DNA of 64,000 nucleotides from Terriglobia bacterium (GCA_021325235.1 JAJPHN010000029.1:124001-188000); one strand, 5' to 3'. Shown: positions 33,924 to 42,716, counted from the stretch's first letter. The notes: generated by a model from the sequence alone, not told the origin. A program made the numbers and translations.

Positions 33924-34683
33924 GCACTTCGCTTCGGCGCTGCTCGTGAGCATGTGCTTACTGGGCGAGCAGATTCCGGTGAAGGAACAGCAGGGTGCGA
34001 TCGATGGCTTTCTGCTGCTCCGCGATGCAGCCGGCAAAGTAATTGCGCTGGGAGACGAAACGGAATCGGTGCGCGGCGACAGGATCTATTCGCGGCTGGT
34101 GTTTCATTTTCGCGACGGCTCCATCGACGACGAGACCGCCTACTTTACACAGCAGAAGGTTTTCCGGCTGCTCCAGGATCACCATATCCAGCAGGGCCCA
34201 TCGTTTCCCAAGCCGGTCGACGTTTCGCTGGACGTCCCAAGCGGAAAAGTGATCTGGCATGAGTGGAAGGATGGCAAAGACATACGGAAGACCGAGTACA
34301 TGAATCTTCCGACGGACCTGGCGAACGGGCTGATCTCGCTGGTCGTCGAGAATTTTCCGCGTGAGCCGCAAATGACGGTGTCGTATCTAGCGATGAGTTC
34401 GAAGCCGAGAGTGGTAAAGCTCCTCGTGCGGCCTGATGGACAGGATGAATTTGAGGTGGGCGGCTTCAAAAGACGCGCCGAGCGTTTCAATGTTCATATC
34501 GAGATTGGCGGTCTGGCCGGTATGGCCGCCTCGCTCGTCGGGAAGCAGCCGGACGATATCAAACTTTGGGTGGTGAAGAGCGATGTCCCGACCTTTATCC
34601 GCATGCGCGGAGCACTGTATGAAGGCGGACCGGTGTGGACGATGGAGCAGGCTGCTCCCACCTGGGCGGAAACGGCGAAGTGA
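33910..34683 (+). CDS. Exported protein coupled to the VWFA gene, unknown function
   Basis: A 257-residue protein with a signal peptide-like N-terminus (HFASALLVSMCLLGEQ). It is beta-strand rich (GDRIYSRLVFHFRDGSIDDE, VIWHEWKDGKDIRKTEYM, VSYLAMSSKPRVVKLLV). The pattern recalls periplasmic lipid- or precursor-handling proteins that report strand-rich 'RDGSxDDE' segments, but I cannot assign a family. Start ATG 33910 (an in-frame GTG lies at 33904) falls inside the VWFA gene's end, suggesting translational coupling and a shared extracytoplasmic process. Confidence 0.65.
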   Translation: MPCLKHFASALLVSMCLLGEQIPVKEQQGAIDGFLLLRDAAGKVIALGDETESVRGDRIYSRLVFHFRDGSIDDETAYFTQQKVFRLLQDHHIQQGPSFPKPVDVSLDVPSGKVIWHEWKDGKDIRKTEYMNLPTDLANGLISLVVENFPREPQMTVSYLAMSSKPRVVKLLVRPDGQDEFEVGGFKRRAERFNVHIEIGGLAGMAASLVGKQPDDIKLWVVKSDVPTFIRMRGALYEGGPVWTMEQAAPTWAETAK

Positions 34684-34719
34684 AACTTGGCTGCCAGTGA
34701 ACTCTCGAATGAGGCCGGT

Positions 34720-35202
34720 ATGTACGTGCGTGCTGCGACGAGTGCCGATGGCGATGCGATCTGGGGTGTGCTGGAGCCAGTTATTCGCGCAGGTGAAACC
34801 TATGCATTGCCATCAGACTGGACAAAGGAAGAGGCCCTGCGATTCTGGCTCTCTCCAGAGCACGAGGTTTTCGTAGTCGAAGAAGAGGTCAGGCTGCTCG
34901 GAAGCTATTTCCTGCGAGCCAATCAGAAGGGCGGAGGAGCGCACGTGGCCAACTGTGGTTACATAACAGCGGCGTGGGCTTCGGGCAGAGGTGTTGCGCG
35001 CCTGATGTGCGCGCATTCCCTCGAGCATGCCAGGGCGAAGGGATTTCGCGCGATGCAGTTCAACTTCGTTGTTCGAACGAACGAGCGAGCCGTGCGACTT
35101 TGGCAGAGCTTCGGATTCGAGATCGCCGGAGTAATACCGCACGCTTTCGCTCACCCCCGGTTTGGATACGTTGATGCGCTGGTGATGTACCGTTTGCTGT
35201 AA
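34720..35202 (+). CDS. GNAT-family N-acetyltransferase
   Basis: A 160-residue acetyltransferase: YVRAATSADGDAIWGVLEPV at the N-terminus, central strand VFVVEEEVRLLGSYFLR, motif A CGYITAAWASGRGVARLMCA (modified RGxGxA loop for acetyl-CoA), and FVVRTNERAVRLWQSFGFE, the canonical N-acetyltransferase end motif. Related proteins acetylate small amines or protein N-termini; no substrate can be named. ATG 34720 was chosen for GAGG 5-6 nt upstream; TTG 34687 is a longer option. It follows the VWFA-linked protein by 36 nt but looks functionally unrelated. Confidence 0.82.
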   Translation: MYVRAATSADGDAIWGVLEPVIRAGETYALPSDWTKEEALRFWLSPEHEVFVVEEEVRLLGSYFLRANQKGGGAHVANCGYITAAWASGRGVARLMCAHSLEHARAKGFRAMQFNFVVRTNERAVRLWQSFGFEIAGVIPHAFAHPRFGYVDALVMYRLL

Positions 35203-35209
35203 GGCTGAG

Positions 35210-36424
35210 TTAGCGGAACAGCGAGAGATCGATCGCCTTGGCCATGGCCTGATAACCGGCATCGTTGGGATGCAGATGATCGCCGCTGTCGAAATCCGGG
35301 CGAATGTGGTCCGGATGCGCCGGGTCCTGGGTCGCTTTATCGAAATCGATGACACCATCGAACGCCCCGCTGGCGCGGATCCATTGGTTGATAGCTTTGC
35401 GCTGGGTTTCTTTGGCTTCGGAGAAGTAGCCTTTGAACACTGTGCCGGCGAAGGGCGTCAGAGTCGCTCCATAGATTTTGAGTCCCTTTTCATGCGCGCG
35501 AGCAGCGAGCTGTTTGAGTCCGGCAATGATATCGGAGGCGTTGGCCTGTTCGCTTGGGAAGAGATCGGGGCCGGCATGGCCGAGATCGTTGATGCCTTCG
35601 AGCACGACTACGTATTTCACGCCGGGTTGCGCGAGCACGTCGCGATCGAAGCGGGCAAGCGCGCTGATGCCGAAAGCGATGTTCTGGTTGGGGTCGCGCA
35701 AGACGCGATTACCGCCGATTCCTTCGTCGATAACCGCGACATGGCGACTCTGGATGCGGCTGGCGAAGAAGTTGGGCCAGCGATGGTTGGCGTCTTTAGT
35801 GGAGGCAGCGCCATCGGTAATGGAATCTCCGAATGCCACGAGCGTAGAGTCGGAATTGGGAGCAGCTATGTCGACGCCGGCCAGGAACACCCAGGAGCTG
35901 AAGCTGGAGGGGTTCGGTAATTCGGCGACGCCGGTGCGGTCGCCTTCGGTTGAGTAATTGGTCTGGCGCGCATCGTAGTGAATGCCGCCAGCCTCCGTTC
36001 TATCGGGCAAATACAGGCTGACGACCAGATCGGATTCCGGCGCGAGGGTGAGCGAAACGGGATCGCTGAGAAGAATGGCGTCCGGCGGAATCGTGATGCT
36101 CCTTTCGCCGCTGAAGGTGAGCGTGTGGTCTGAATCCTGGCGAATGCTTGCGCCTTTCGCGCGAAGGGCAATGTGGGCCGAGGCAATCTGCACCGGCTGC
36201 TTGCCAAAGGCGTTCGAGAGCCGAACACGAATCTGTGAGCCGCCGAGGCTGACGTGCACGATTTCGCGCACGGTCGCGTTCGAGAAGACGAGTTTCGCCT
36301 TTTCCATCTCGCCAGTCGATGGAAATTGCGGCGAGGGAGCGGCGCCCCAGGTCGCAATCCAGCGAGTCTGTGCGAAGGCGAGTTGCGGAACGATTGTGAA
36401 AAACAAGGCAGCGCGAGGCAGCAC
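35210..36424 (-). CDS. SGNH/GDSL-type hydrolase, exported
   Basis: A protein of about 404 residues. The N-terminal third is a beta-rich accessory region (IRVRLSNAFGKQPVQIASA). The catalytic domain begins LVAFGDSITDGA (block I, nucleophile Ser), with a glycine in GIGGNRVL (block II), an Asn in VVVLEGINDLGHA (block III) and DHLHPNDAGYQAMA (block V, Asp/His). Such enzymes are esterases acting on acylated carbohydrates, often xylan or rhamnogalacturonan side chains. The frame is open to 36508 but would then overlap the divergent small gene; GTG 36424 gives a proper signal peptide (VLPRAALFFTIVPQLAFAQ) and leaves a 39-nt gap, so I prefer it. Confidence 0.82.
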   Translation of the reverse strand: MLPRAALFFTIVPQLAFAQTRWIATWGAAPSPQFPSTGEMEKAKLVFSNATVREIVHVSLGGSQIRVRLSNAFGKQPVQIASAHIALRAKGASIRQDSDHTLTFSGERSITIPPDAILLSDPVSLTLAPESDLVVSLYLPDRTEAGGIHYDARQTNYSTEGDRTGVAELPNPSSFSSWVFLAGVDIAAPNSDSTLVAFGDSITDGAASTKDANHRWPNFFASRIQSRHVAVIDEGIGGNRVLRDPNQNIAFGISALARFDRDVLAQPGVKYVVVLEGINDLGHAGPDLFPSEQANASDIIAGLKQLAARAHEKGLKIYGATLTPFAGTVFKGYFSEAKETQRKAINQWIRASGAFDGVIDFDKATQDPAHPDHIRPDFDSGDHLHPNDAGYQAMAKAIDLSLFR

Positions 36425-36463
36425 GGGTGTTAGTGTATCGAACAGCGGAATTTTTGTTGCGCG

Positions 36464-36700
36464 ATGATAAATAGAGTGGAAGACAAAGGGAAAACTAAAC
36501 CGTTTCATCTCTTGACGCCGGCTGAAAGGACTGCTTTGCGCATTGCTCAGAACCGGGCGATCGAAGAAAAGATCAAGGATGCAAAAGTTGAGCCGAAAGC
36601 GAAGAAACCACCCGCCCGCTCGACATCGGACTTTGTGCGCGCAACTCCGGAAGAGCGTGCGGCCAACATGCCGCGGTTGATTCGGAAGGTGCAGAGCTGA
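36464..36700 (+). CDS. Small basic hypothetical protein ahead of the cytochrome c gene
   Basis: A 78-residue, lysine/arginine-rich, non-membrane protein (LLTPAERTALRIAQNRAIEE; STSDFVRATPEERAANMPRL). I do not recognise it. It reads as a real gene because its stop overlaps the probable CTG start of the cytochrome c gene (CTGA at 36697-36700) and the ribosome site for that gene lies in its last codons. No good Shine-Dalgarno precedes ATG 36464; GTG 36476 is possible. It may exist mainly to couple translation into the redox genes. Confidence 0.5.
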   Translation: MINRVEDKGKTKPFHLLTPAERTALRIAQNRAIEEKIKDAKVEPKAKKPPARSTSDFVRATPEERAANMPRLIRKVQS

Positions 36701-37500
36701 AGCGAAAAATCGTCATCCTTCTTGCGGCCGTAGCAGCCGGGTTGAGCGCGCAGAGCACGAAACCTGCGGTGCAGGCCCCGAGTGTCGTTCGTCAGAATGA
36801 AAAGCCGGCTGTCCAGGCCTTTCCTACTGTTCAGGTTGAAAACGGACAGGCGCTGTTTCTTGAACATTGCGCATTTTGTCACGGGCGCGATGCCGGCGGC
36901 GGCGAGACGGGTCCGGATCTGACGCGCTCGAAGCTGGTTGCGGACGACAATCACGGGGACCAGATCGGACCGGTGATTCGCAATGGTCGGCCCGAGAAGG
37001 GGATGCCGCGCTTCTCGTTCAGCGACACCGAAATCGCTTCTTTGGTGGCGTTCATTCACACCGCGAAGACGCGGGCGGAGTCGCAGGTCGGCAAACGGCG
37101 TGGAGTTGATCCGGAAGACCTGCAGACCGGCAACGCAGACGAAGGCAAGCGGTATTTCGCGAAAGAGTGTGCGTCGTGCCATTCGCCGACGGGCGATCTG
37201 GCCGGAGTGGCTTCCCGCTATGTGGGTCTGCGGCTCGAATTGCGGATGTTGTATCCGGCCCGAGCGGAAGCTGATGCAACTGTAACGCTTTCGTCGGGTG
37301 AAGTCGTGAGCGGCAAACTCGCTTATCTCGACGAGTTCACAATCGGGGTACGCGATGCGTCCGGCTTCTATCACTCGTGGCCGACCAAAAACGTGAAGTA
37401 TACGGTGAAGGCGCCGGCTGAAGCGCACGCCGAACTGCTCGGCAAGTACACGGACGACGATATTCACAATCTGATGGCGTATTTGCAGACACTGAAATGA
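36697..37500 (+). CDS. Exported dihaem cytochrome c, probable CTG start
   Basis: A protein of about 267 residues with two haem-binding motifs, CAFCH and CASCH, in successive cytochrome c domains. A strand-rich region containing SSGEVVSGKLAYLDEFTIGV sits near the end, before a final helix (DDDIHNLMAYLQTLK). The usual start codons give no signal peptide (first TTG is 36742), but the same frame upstream reads KRKIVILLAAVAAGLSAQS, an ideal signal, beginning at CTG 36697. GGAAGG (36684-36689) stands 7 nt upstream. The stop overlaps the PQQ propeller gene as ATGA, so the cytochrome is the likely electron acceptor of that protein. Confidence 0.82.
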   Translation: MKRKIVILLAAVAAGLSAQSTKPAVQAPSVVRQNEKPAVQAFPTVQVENGQALFLEHCAFCHGRDAGGGETGPDLTRSKLVADDNHGDQIGPVIRNGRPEKGMPRFSFSDTEIASLVAFIHTAKTRAESQVGKRRGVDPEDLQTGNADEGKRYFAKECASCHSPTGDLAGVASRYVGLRLELRMLYPARAEADATVTLSSGEVVSGKLAYLDEFTIGVRDASGFYHSWPTKNVKYTVKAPAEAHAELLGKYTDDDIHNLMAYLQTLK

Positions 37501-39074
37501 CCAAATTTCGCAAAGCAGCAGGAATTTTTGCCGCTCTCGGGCTATGGCTTGCGCCTGCCCTGGCGCAGGATGATGGCGTTACTTCCGGGATGCTGCTCCA
37601 TCCGCCCTCCGACAGCTGGCCTCTTTATCATGGCGATTATTCAGCGAAGCGGCACGTGAAGTTCACCCAGATCACGCCGGAAAATGTTGATCAACTCGCG
37701 CTCGCCTGGATCTTTCCGACAAACACGAACGCTTCGATCAAGTCCTCGCCACTGCTCGTGAATGGCGTGCTGTATTTCAGCGTGCCGGAGAATGTGTGGG
37801 CCGTTGACGCGCGTTCAGGGCATCAGATCTGGCACTACGAACATCCGCACGGCAAGGCGTTCCTGATCGGGCATCGTGGCGTAGCGATGTACGGCAACTG
37901 GATCTACTTCGTTACCGCCGATGCGCACTTGCTCTGTCTGGATGCGAAGAACGGGCATGTGCGGTGGGATGTGGTGATCGCCGATTCGAGCAAGGGCTAT
38001 TGGATGACGATGGCGCCGCTGGTGGTGAAAAATCACGTGCTGGTCGGGGTGTCGGGCGATTTCGATAATCTGACCGGATTTTTGCAGGCGGTCGATCCGG
38101 AGACCGGTGCGAAACAATGGCGCTGGAGTTCCACTCCGCCGCCTGGGACACCGAATGCGACGACCGGCGGCATGACCTGGATGACCGGCAGCTACGATCC
38201 GGAACTCGATCTGGTCTACTGGGGCACCGGCAATCCCACGCCCGTGTTAACGGGAGTCACGCGGCCGGGCGATGACCTCTACACCTGCAGCATTGTGGCG
38301 CTTCACCCGGAAACCGGCAAGCTCGCCTGGGCGTTTCAAGCTTCGCCCCACGATACGCACGACTGGGATGCGGTGGAGACGCCGGTGCTGGTGGACGGGG
38401 ACTTCAACGGCCAGCCGCGCAAGATGCTCATGCAGACTTCGCGCAACGGCTACTTCTTCGTGCTCGATCGTACAAATGGCAAGAGCCTGCTGAGCGTTCC
38501 GTATGGACCGGTGAACTGGTCGAAAGGCGTGGATGCGAAAGGCGAGCCGATTCCGAATCCAGCCAAGGAGCCGGCACGCGACGGACGGCTGATTGCGCCG
38601 GATGAAGGCGGACTGACAAATTACCGCTCGCCCAGCTTCGACCCGAAGACCGGTTTGTTCATTGTGGCCGCGCATCCGAGCTACGGAATTTATTTCGCTA
38701 AGCCGGAGGATGGCACGTTCGGATGGGCCGGAGCCGACTACGGCGTCTGGGGCAAGGGCGTGCTGGAGGCGATCGATTACAAGACGGGCAAGATTGCCTG
38801 GACGCACGAGCTTGGCCCGGGGGGTGCAGCTGCGGGTGTGCTGACGACGGACTCAGGGGTTACGTTTACGGGCGATGCGCATCACAATGCGCTGGCGGTC
38901 TCGACGGCGGATGGCAAGACTCTGTGGCATGCCGGTACGGGAGCCGAGATGGAGAGCTCGCCGATTGCCTACGAACTCGATGGGCGGGAATACATTCTGA
39001 TGGGAAGCGGTGGCGTCCTATTCGCCTGGGCGCTGCCCGAGAGCGCAATCAACCGAACTACGGCGAGGCGCTAA
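37497..39074 (+). CDS. PQQ-dependent alcohol dehydrogenase-like eight-bladed propeller protein
   Basis: A 525-residue exported protein (signal peptide to about residue 23) with repeated tryptophan-docking blades and family landmarks: WPLYHGDYSAKRHVKFTQI, YWGTGNPTP (Asn246 at the metal-ligand asparagine), RPGDD and PHDTHDWDAVETPVL. In methanol dehydrogenases a catalytic Asp lies in WGRDxDTG; here the equivalent segment is VALHPETG, with His270 and Glu272. The calcium-ligand glutamate region is GVSGDFDNLTG rather than SGAELG. It is therefore a PQQ-type propeller whose active site departs from the classic enzymes; cofactor and substrate are uncertain. It lacks a fused cytochrome domain, matching the separate overlapping cytochrome gene upstream. 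The 3' end overlaps the convergent gene by 4 nt. Confidence 0.82.
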   Translation: MTKFRKAAGIFAALGLWLAPALAQDDGVTSGMLLHPPSDSWPLYHGDYSAKRHVKFTQITPENVDQLALAWIFPTNTNASIKSSPLLVNGVLYFSVPENVWAVDARSGHQIWHYEHPHGKAFLIGHRGVAMYGNWIYFVTADAHLLCLDAKNGHVRWDVVIADSSKGYWMTMAPLVVKNHVLVGVSGDFDNLTGFLQAVDPETGAKQWRWSSTPPPGTPNATTGGMTWMTGSYDPELDLVYWGTGNPTPVLTGVTRPGDDLYTCSIVALHPETGKLAWAFQASPHDTHDWDAVETPVLVDGDFNGQPRKMLMQTSRNGYFFVLDRTNGKSLLSVPYGPVNWSKGVDAKGEPIPNPAKEPARDGRLIAPDEGGLTNYRSPSFDPKTGLFIVAAHPSYGIYFAKPEDGTFGWAGADYGVWGKGVLEAIDYKTGKIAWTHELGPGGAAAGVLTTDSGVTFTGDAHHNALAVSTADGKTLWHAGTGAEMESSPIAYELDGREYILMGSGGVLFAWALPESAINRTTARR

Positions 39075-40309
39075 CGGCTGGTTAGTTCGGCGGTTTCCAT
39101 CGATCTGCGCCGGCCGAAGTTGCTCACATGAATGGCCTGCGCGGCGGCCGTGAGAATCAGAAAAATATCCAGGCAGAACGTGATGTGGAACGTTCCGTAG
39201 TAGATCAGCGTGTTGGCGAGCGTAGTCAGGAAGAGCGCCAGCAGGAAGTTGCTGAAGAGGGAGTCGGTGATGCGACGTTTGAACACCGACCACACCGCGA
39301 CAACATAGAGCAGTAAACGGATCAAATTTGCAAGCAGAGCACTGATGCTGGGCAGCCAGGGGACGGGAACGAAGCCGCGTACCAGCTTTCCTACCAGCAA
39401 GCGCGGATACTCACGCGCGTGGTTTTTCGCATACTCAAAGCCTTTGCGCAGATAGTAGCGATTCATGCCTGCTTCGCCCAGTTGCGCGAACAGAACGCGT
39501 TTCGGTGTCTGGCCCGGGATCTCGTCGGGCAGCACCCAGTAGCCCCAGTAGAGCAGATCGTTGGCGGCGACGGGGTTGTTGCCTCCATAGAGTTGCTCAC
39601 CGTCAATGGCGGTGAGCAAGGGAAAATCGCCCGAGTCGAAATAATTCCGCAGGATCCAGCAACTCGCTGGTACAAAAAAAACAATCGCGAGCGGCAGCAC
39701 ACGCTTCCAGCAGATTGATACCCGACGTGCGAACGCGATGGCAATCATCACAAACGGCAAGACGATGAGAGTCGAATAGGCCAGCACCGAGCAGCCGAGC
39801 AGAAAGGCCCCTGCCAGCGACCACGGCCAGCGCCGAAGAGAGAGCCACAGCCCGGCGATTGCGACCAGTGCAAAGGCGCATTCGGAATGGCCGTCGTCCA
39901 GCAATGCGAGCGAAGCCGGATAAATGGCGAAGAAAGCACCCGATAACGCCGCGATACGCAGGTCGGGCCAGAGGCGATAAGCGAGCAGGCCCAGCAGAAG
40001 CGCGGTGAAAGCATGGACCACGACACCAGTGACACGTAGCAGGACACCATCGCTGGCGTGGGGAAAGATGCGCGCGGGAACAGCCAGCACGGCCGGCCAG
40101 AGCGGAAGACGGCCGAGATGCGGCGCGCCGTCCCAGAGATAGCCGCGGCCCGCCGCGAGTGAGCGCGCGAGACCGACATACTGGGACCCGCCGCCCTGAA
40201 GGGGGCGGGCAAAGCCGCCCGAGACATGGACGAACGCAACTCCCACAAGCAGCGCGAACAGGAAGACACCCAGGAGCGTGAACAGCAGACGCTTTTGCAA
40301 CGGCGGCAC
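39071..40309 (-). CDS. GT-C type membrane glycosyltransferase (GT39/PMT-like)
   Basis: A 412-residue membrane protein with about ten hydrophobic segments. It begins LLFTLLGVFLFALLVGVAF and continues into a loop with GGSQYVGLARSLAAGRGYLW, as in polyprenyl-phosphate-dependent mannosyl/arabinosyl transferases. In place of the usual acidic pair in this loop I see only Ser-Gln-Tyr, so the catalytic residue is unclear. LLDDGHSECAFALVAIAGLW follows in the third or fourth segment. Donor and acceptor cannot be assigned. It is convergent with the PQQ gene and separated by 76 nt from the LolA-like gene on the same strand. Confidence 0.65.
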   Translation of the reverse strand: MPPLQKRLLFTLLGVFLFALLVGVAFVHVSGGFARPLQGGGSQYVGLARSLAAGRGYLWDGAPHLGRLPLWPAVLAVPARIFPHASDGVLLRVTGVVVHAFTALLLGLLAYRLWPDLRIAALSGAFFAIYPASLALLDDGHSECAFALVAIAGLWLSLRRWPWSLAGAFLLGCSVLAYSTLIVLPFVMIAIAFARRVSICWKRVLPLAIVFFVPASCWILRNYFDSGDFPLLTAIDGEQLYGGNNPVAANDLLYWGYWVLPDEIPGQTPKRVLFAQLGEAGMNRYYLRKGFEYAKNHAREYPRLLVGKLVRGFVPVPWLPSISALLANLIRLLLYVVAVWSVFKRRITDSLFSNFLLALFLTTLANTLIYYGTFHITFCLDIFLILTAAAQAIHVSNFGRRRSMETAELTSR

Positions 40310-40385
40310 GCCGCTAGTCTAACCTGAGCTCATGCCTGAGCACCTGCCCCGAGCCTCGCCTCAGTCCCCTGATGGCGGTGAACGG

Positions 40386-41243
40386 CTATTGCGGCGATTG
40401 GTAGGAGATCGTGCTCTCGGCGTGCGCGCGCCGGAAATCCGTATTCTCGAGTGAGATGGTGAACGTGCGCTTGTAGAAAAAGACCGCTCTCACGTCGAAT
40501 TCGCCGCCGTACGTCGCCGGAAAATAAATACCGCTGTCGACACGCTTGTAACTTACGGTGAAGCCGAGCTGACGGAGGTTAGTGCCAAGCATGGTTCGGA
40601 CCAGGAGCGGAATACCCTTGGCCATGCGAGTCGTCACCCAGAGCGCCTGCTCGTCCTGCTTGTCGATGAGAGCTTCGCCGGCCCAGATAGTCTCTTCGTC
40701 TTCCCAGCCCTGCCGTTCCTTTTTGGGGCGAAAGCGGATGTGATAGACCGCGCGCCCGTCGCGATTCTGCTCATCCATGAGGCTGTAGTCGTACTTTTTG
40801 ACCTCGGCGCTACTCAGCGGGAACAGATCCTTGCCGAGACCGTCCCGCGAATCCTTGTCGTCTATCAGGCCATCGCGCAGACCCGGCAGGACGCCAGCAT
40901 CGATGTCGACCTTGCGGTTGGGATTTTCCTCGCCCGGCTTCTGATAAGCGATCAGTTTGTCTTTATAGGCGTAACGGCCTTCGAAGTGTTTGAGCTCTTT
41001 TTCGGTCGAATGCTTTGCGGGAACGGCCTGATAAACACAAAGCTCCTCGCGGGCGAGTTTGCCGTTTGAATAAATGGCCCGTATGCGGACCTTCTGGGTG
41101 TACGTATACTGCTCGCGCAGTTGCTCGGACCGGTCCTGATGCGCGGCGACCTGCTGCATAAGACGATCTACATCTGGACTTTGTGCGCCCAGTGAGGCGG
41201 CCAACGCGAATGAGAGGCTGAGACGGCGCACGGCTATCGGCAA
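40386..41243 (-). CDS. Exported protein resembling outer-membrane lipoprotein-sorting (LolA-like) fold
   Basis: A 285-residue protein with a signal peptide (LSLSFALAASLGAQ), a helical start (DRLMQQVAAHQDRSEQLREQ) and a long run of antiparallel strands (YTYTQKVRIRAIYSNGK, YHIRFRPKKERQGWEDE, GEALIDKQDEQALWVTTRM). That order, helix then curved sheet with an 'xGxALIDKxDxxLW' strand, resembles LolA/LolB-like carriers. This is a fold impression, not a firm family match. It is transcribed away from the RMD1 gene across an 82-nt divergent region. Function unknown; it could carry lipid or protein across the periplasm. Confidence 0.6.
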   Translation of the reverse strand: MPIAVRRLSLSFALAASLGAQSPDVDRLMQQVAAHQDRSEQLREQYTYTQKVRIRAIYSNGKLAREELCVYQAVPAKHSTEKELKHFEGRYAYKDKLIAYQKPGEENPNRKVDIDAGVLPGLRDGLIDDKDSRDGLGKDLFPLSSAEVKKYDYSLMDEQNRDGRAVYHIRFRPKKERQGWEDEETIWAGEALIDKQDEQALWVTTRMAKGIPLLVRTMLGTNLRQLGFTVSYKRVDSGIYFPATYGGEFDVRAVFFYKRTFTISLENTDFRRAHAESTISYQSPQ

Positions 41244-41325
41244 TTACGCTGCCAAGGGGCTTCGAGTTTCAGAAACTACGAAATTTGGAGCTAATTGTTG
41301 GCCCTTCTGTCATGCTTGCTGCTAG

Positions 41326-42420
41326 ATGCGTCTGAGCGGCACCATTCGGGGGATTTACCTCTTTGACCTGGCCGAATCGATCGATCTGGTTGAGCTGGCC
41401 GCGCTGCTCGATGCGCGGGAGCCGCGCCGGGAACCCTCGTTTCGGCATGCAGCGCCCGAATATGTGCGGTTTGAGCGTGCGCCTGTGCGGCAATCGCTCG
41501 GACGGCGGAAGCTGCCGGGCGAGTTCGAAGCCGATGTTCACATTCGCTATTTCGATTACGGAGTCGCCTGTGTTCAAGTGCAGCGATCGTTCGCGGGCGA
41601 TTGGGAGCAGTTGATCGTAGCGGCCACGAACTGGATGAGCTCGAGCGAACTCGAGCCCTGCGCCAAGGCCCTGCTCGAAGAGGCACTGCAGCAAACCGGC
41701 CGGGCGCTCACGAAGCGCTACTCGAACTGGCTCTCGGAGGATTACTGCGTGGTGCAGATGGATCCTGTAATGGGTGCGGACGGCCGGATCAGGACGGCCG
41801 AAGAATTGACCCGTGAGCGGGGCGATGCCATAGCGCAGATTGTGCGCGGAGAGCTCTCTCGGTTGTCTGCTGCAGAACGCGAAGAGGTGCTGCGCGCCGG
41901 GATGTCGTACTATCCAACGGACCTTCTGGTAGTGGGCTGGGTCGGCGCGTACGTCTATGACACGGCGGAAAGTGCGGCTTCGACAATCGAACTGCTCGAA
42001 TACGCCAATACCCAGCTGCTCGAGTTTCGCTATTACGACGAAGTGCTGACGGGCGTGCTGCGCGATGTATATAAGCGGCTGGAAAAGCGCAACACACTGC
42101 TGGGCCGATGGCGCGCTGGACAGGAAGCCGAGTCGCTGAATACCATCCGGCTGGACTATCAGGAGCTGGTGGAGCGCACCGACAACGCTATAAAGTTCCT
42201 GAGTGACATGTTTTATGCCCGCATGTACAAGCTGGCTGCGAATCGCATTGGGGCAACCGACTACTTGGACTTAGTCAACGAAAAGCTGACGACGGCGCGT
42301 GATCTCTACGATTCAATGGTGAACGAATTCCACCAGGGCCGTGCTTTTTTCCTGGAGATTACCGTCGTAGTGATTCTGTTGATCGAGATCGTTCTGGCAA
42401 TAAGCGGACGAAGACGCTAA
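41326..42420 (+). CDS. RMD1/YagE (DUF155) family protein
   Basis: A 364-residue protein. The N-terminal half is alpha/beta with VHIRYFDYGVACVQVQRSFA and YSNWLSEDYCVVQMDP. The C-terminal half is helical with LDLVNEKLTTARDLYDSMVN, ending in a single membrane helix (FFLEITVVVILLIEIVLAIS) and a short basic tail GRRR. This is the layout of the RMD1 family, whose eukaryotic members (RMND1) are mitochondrial inner-membrane proteins supporting mitochondrial translation. The bacterial role is unclear. ATG 41326 is the start. It stands alone on the plus strand, with the repeat region and the phosphate transporter downstream. Confidence 0.8.
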   Translation: MRLSGTIRGIYLFDLAESIDLVELAALLDAREPRREPSFRHAAPEYVRFERAPVRQSLGRRKLPGEFEADVHIRYFDYGVACVQVQRSFAGDWEQLIVAATNWMSSSELEPCAKALLEEALQQTGRALTKRYSNWLSEDYCVVQMDPVMGADGRIRTAEELTRERGDAIAQIVRGELSRLSAAEREEVLRAGMSYYPTDLLVVGWVGAYVYDTAESAASTIELLEYANTQLLEFRYYDEVLTGVLRDVYKRLEKRNTLLGRWRAGQEAESLNTIRLDYQELVERTDNAIKFLSDMFYARMYKLAANRIGATDYLDLVNEKLTTARDLYDSMVNEFHQGRAFFLEITVVVILLIEIVLAISGRRR

Positions 42421-42425
42421 ACGAA

Positions 42426-42716
42426 TTAGTCCCCGCCGTACTTGGCGATCAGCCAGAAGAAGATTGCCCAGCCGACGACGCCCAGAGCGATCATCGTCCA
42501 GCAGAAAGCGTTCCAGAACTGAGAACGGGTAAGCGGACGGAGCAGGTGCGAGCCGGCTCCGAATCGCAGAAAGCAGTGCTCAATCAGCCAGCCGCGCTTG
42601 CTGCGCTCAATCAGCCAACCGCGCTTGCTGCGCTCAATCAGCCAGCCGCGCTTGCTGCGCTCCGTAAGTACCTCGCATGAGTTGAATGTAGCAGGAGTTA
42701 CGGGAGGCGGCGGAAT
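42426..42716 (-). other. Start-less open frame for a small membrane peptide, carrying the 27-bp repeat
   Basis: On the minus strand 96 codons are open between TGA at 42717-42719 and TAA at 42426-42428. The end reads FWNAFCWTMIALGVVGWAIF then FWLIAKYGGD, a convincing membrane helix with a polar tail. The 27-bp tandem repeat translates in phase as three copies of ERSKRGWLI, and the one base difference between copies is silent in this frame. There is no ATG, GTG or TTG before the helix. It may be a degenerate small membrane-protein gene, one using a rare start, or chance. Together with the repeat it accounts for the 363-nt stretch between the RMD1 and PiT genes. Confidence 0.28.
42579..42659. 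repeat. 27-bp tandem repeat, exactly three copies
   Basis: Copies lie at 42579-42605, 42606-42632 and 42633-42659. Copies 1 and 3 are identical and copy 2 differs at one base (G to A at its 13th base). The unit runs from CTCAATCAGCCAGC to CGCGCTTGCTGCG. The unit length is a multiple of three. It sits 124 nt upstream of the probable PiT start and could change the leader of that mRNA or be part of the minus-strand small frame. Confidence 0.9.

Noticed and set aside
42579-42659. Tandem repeat considered as a CRISPR array
   Set aside because: Copies directly abut without spacers and there are only three. It is a simple tandem repeat.
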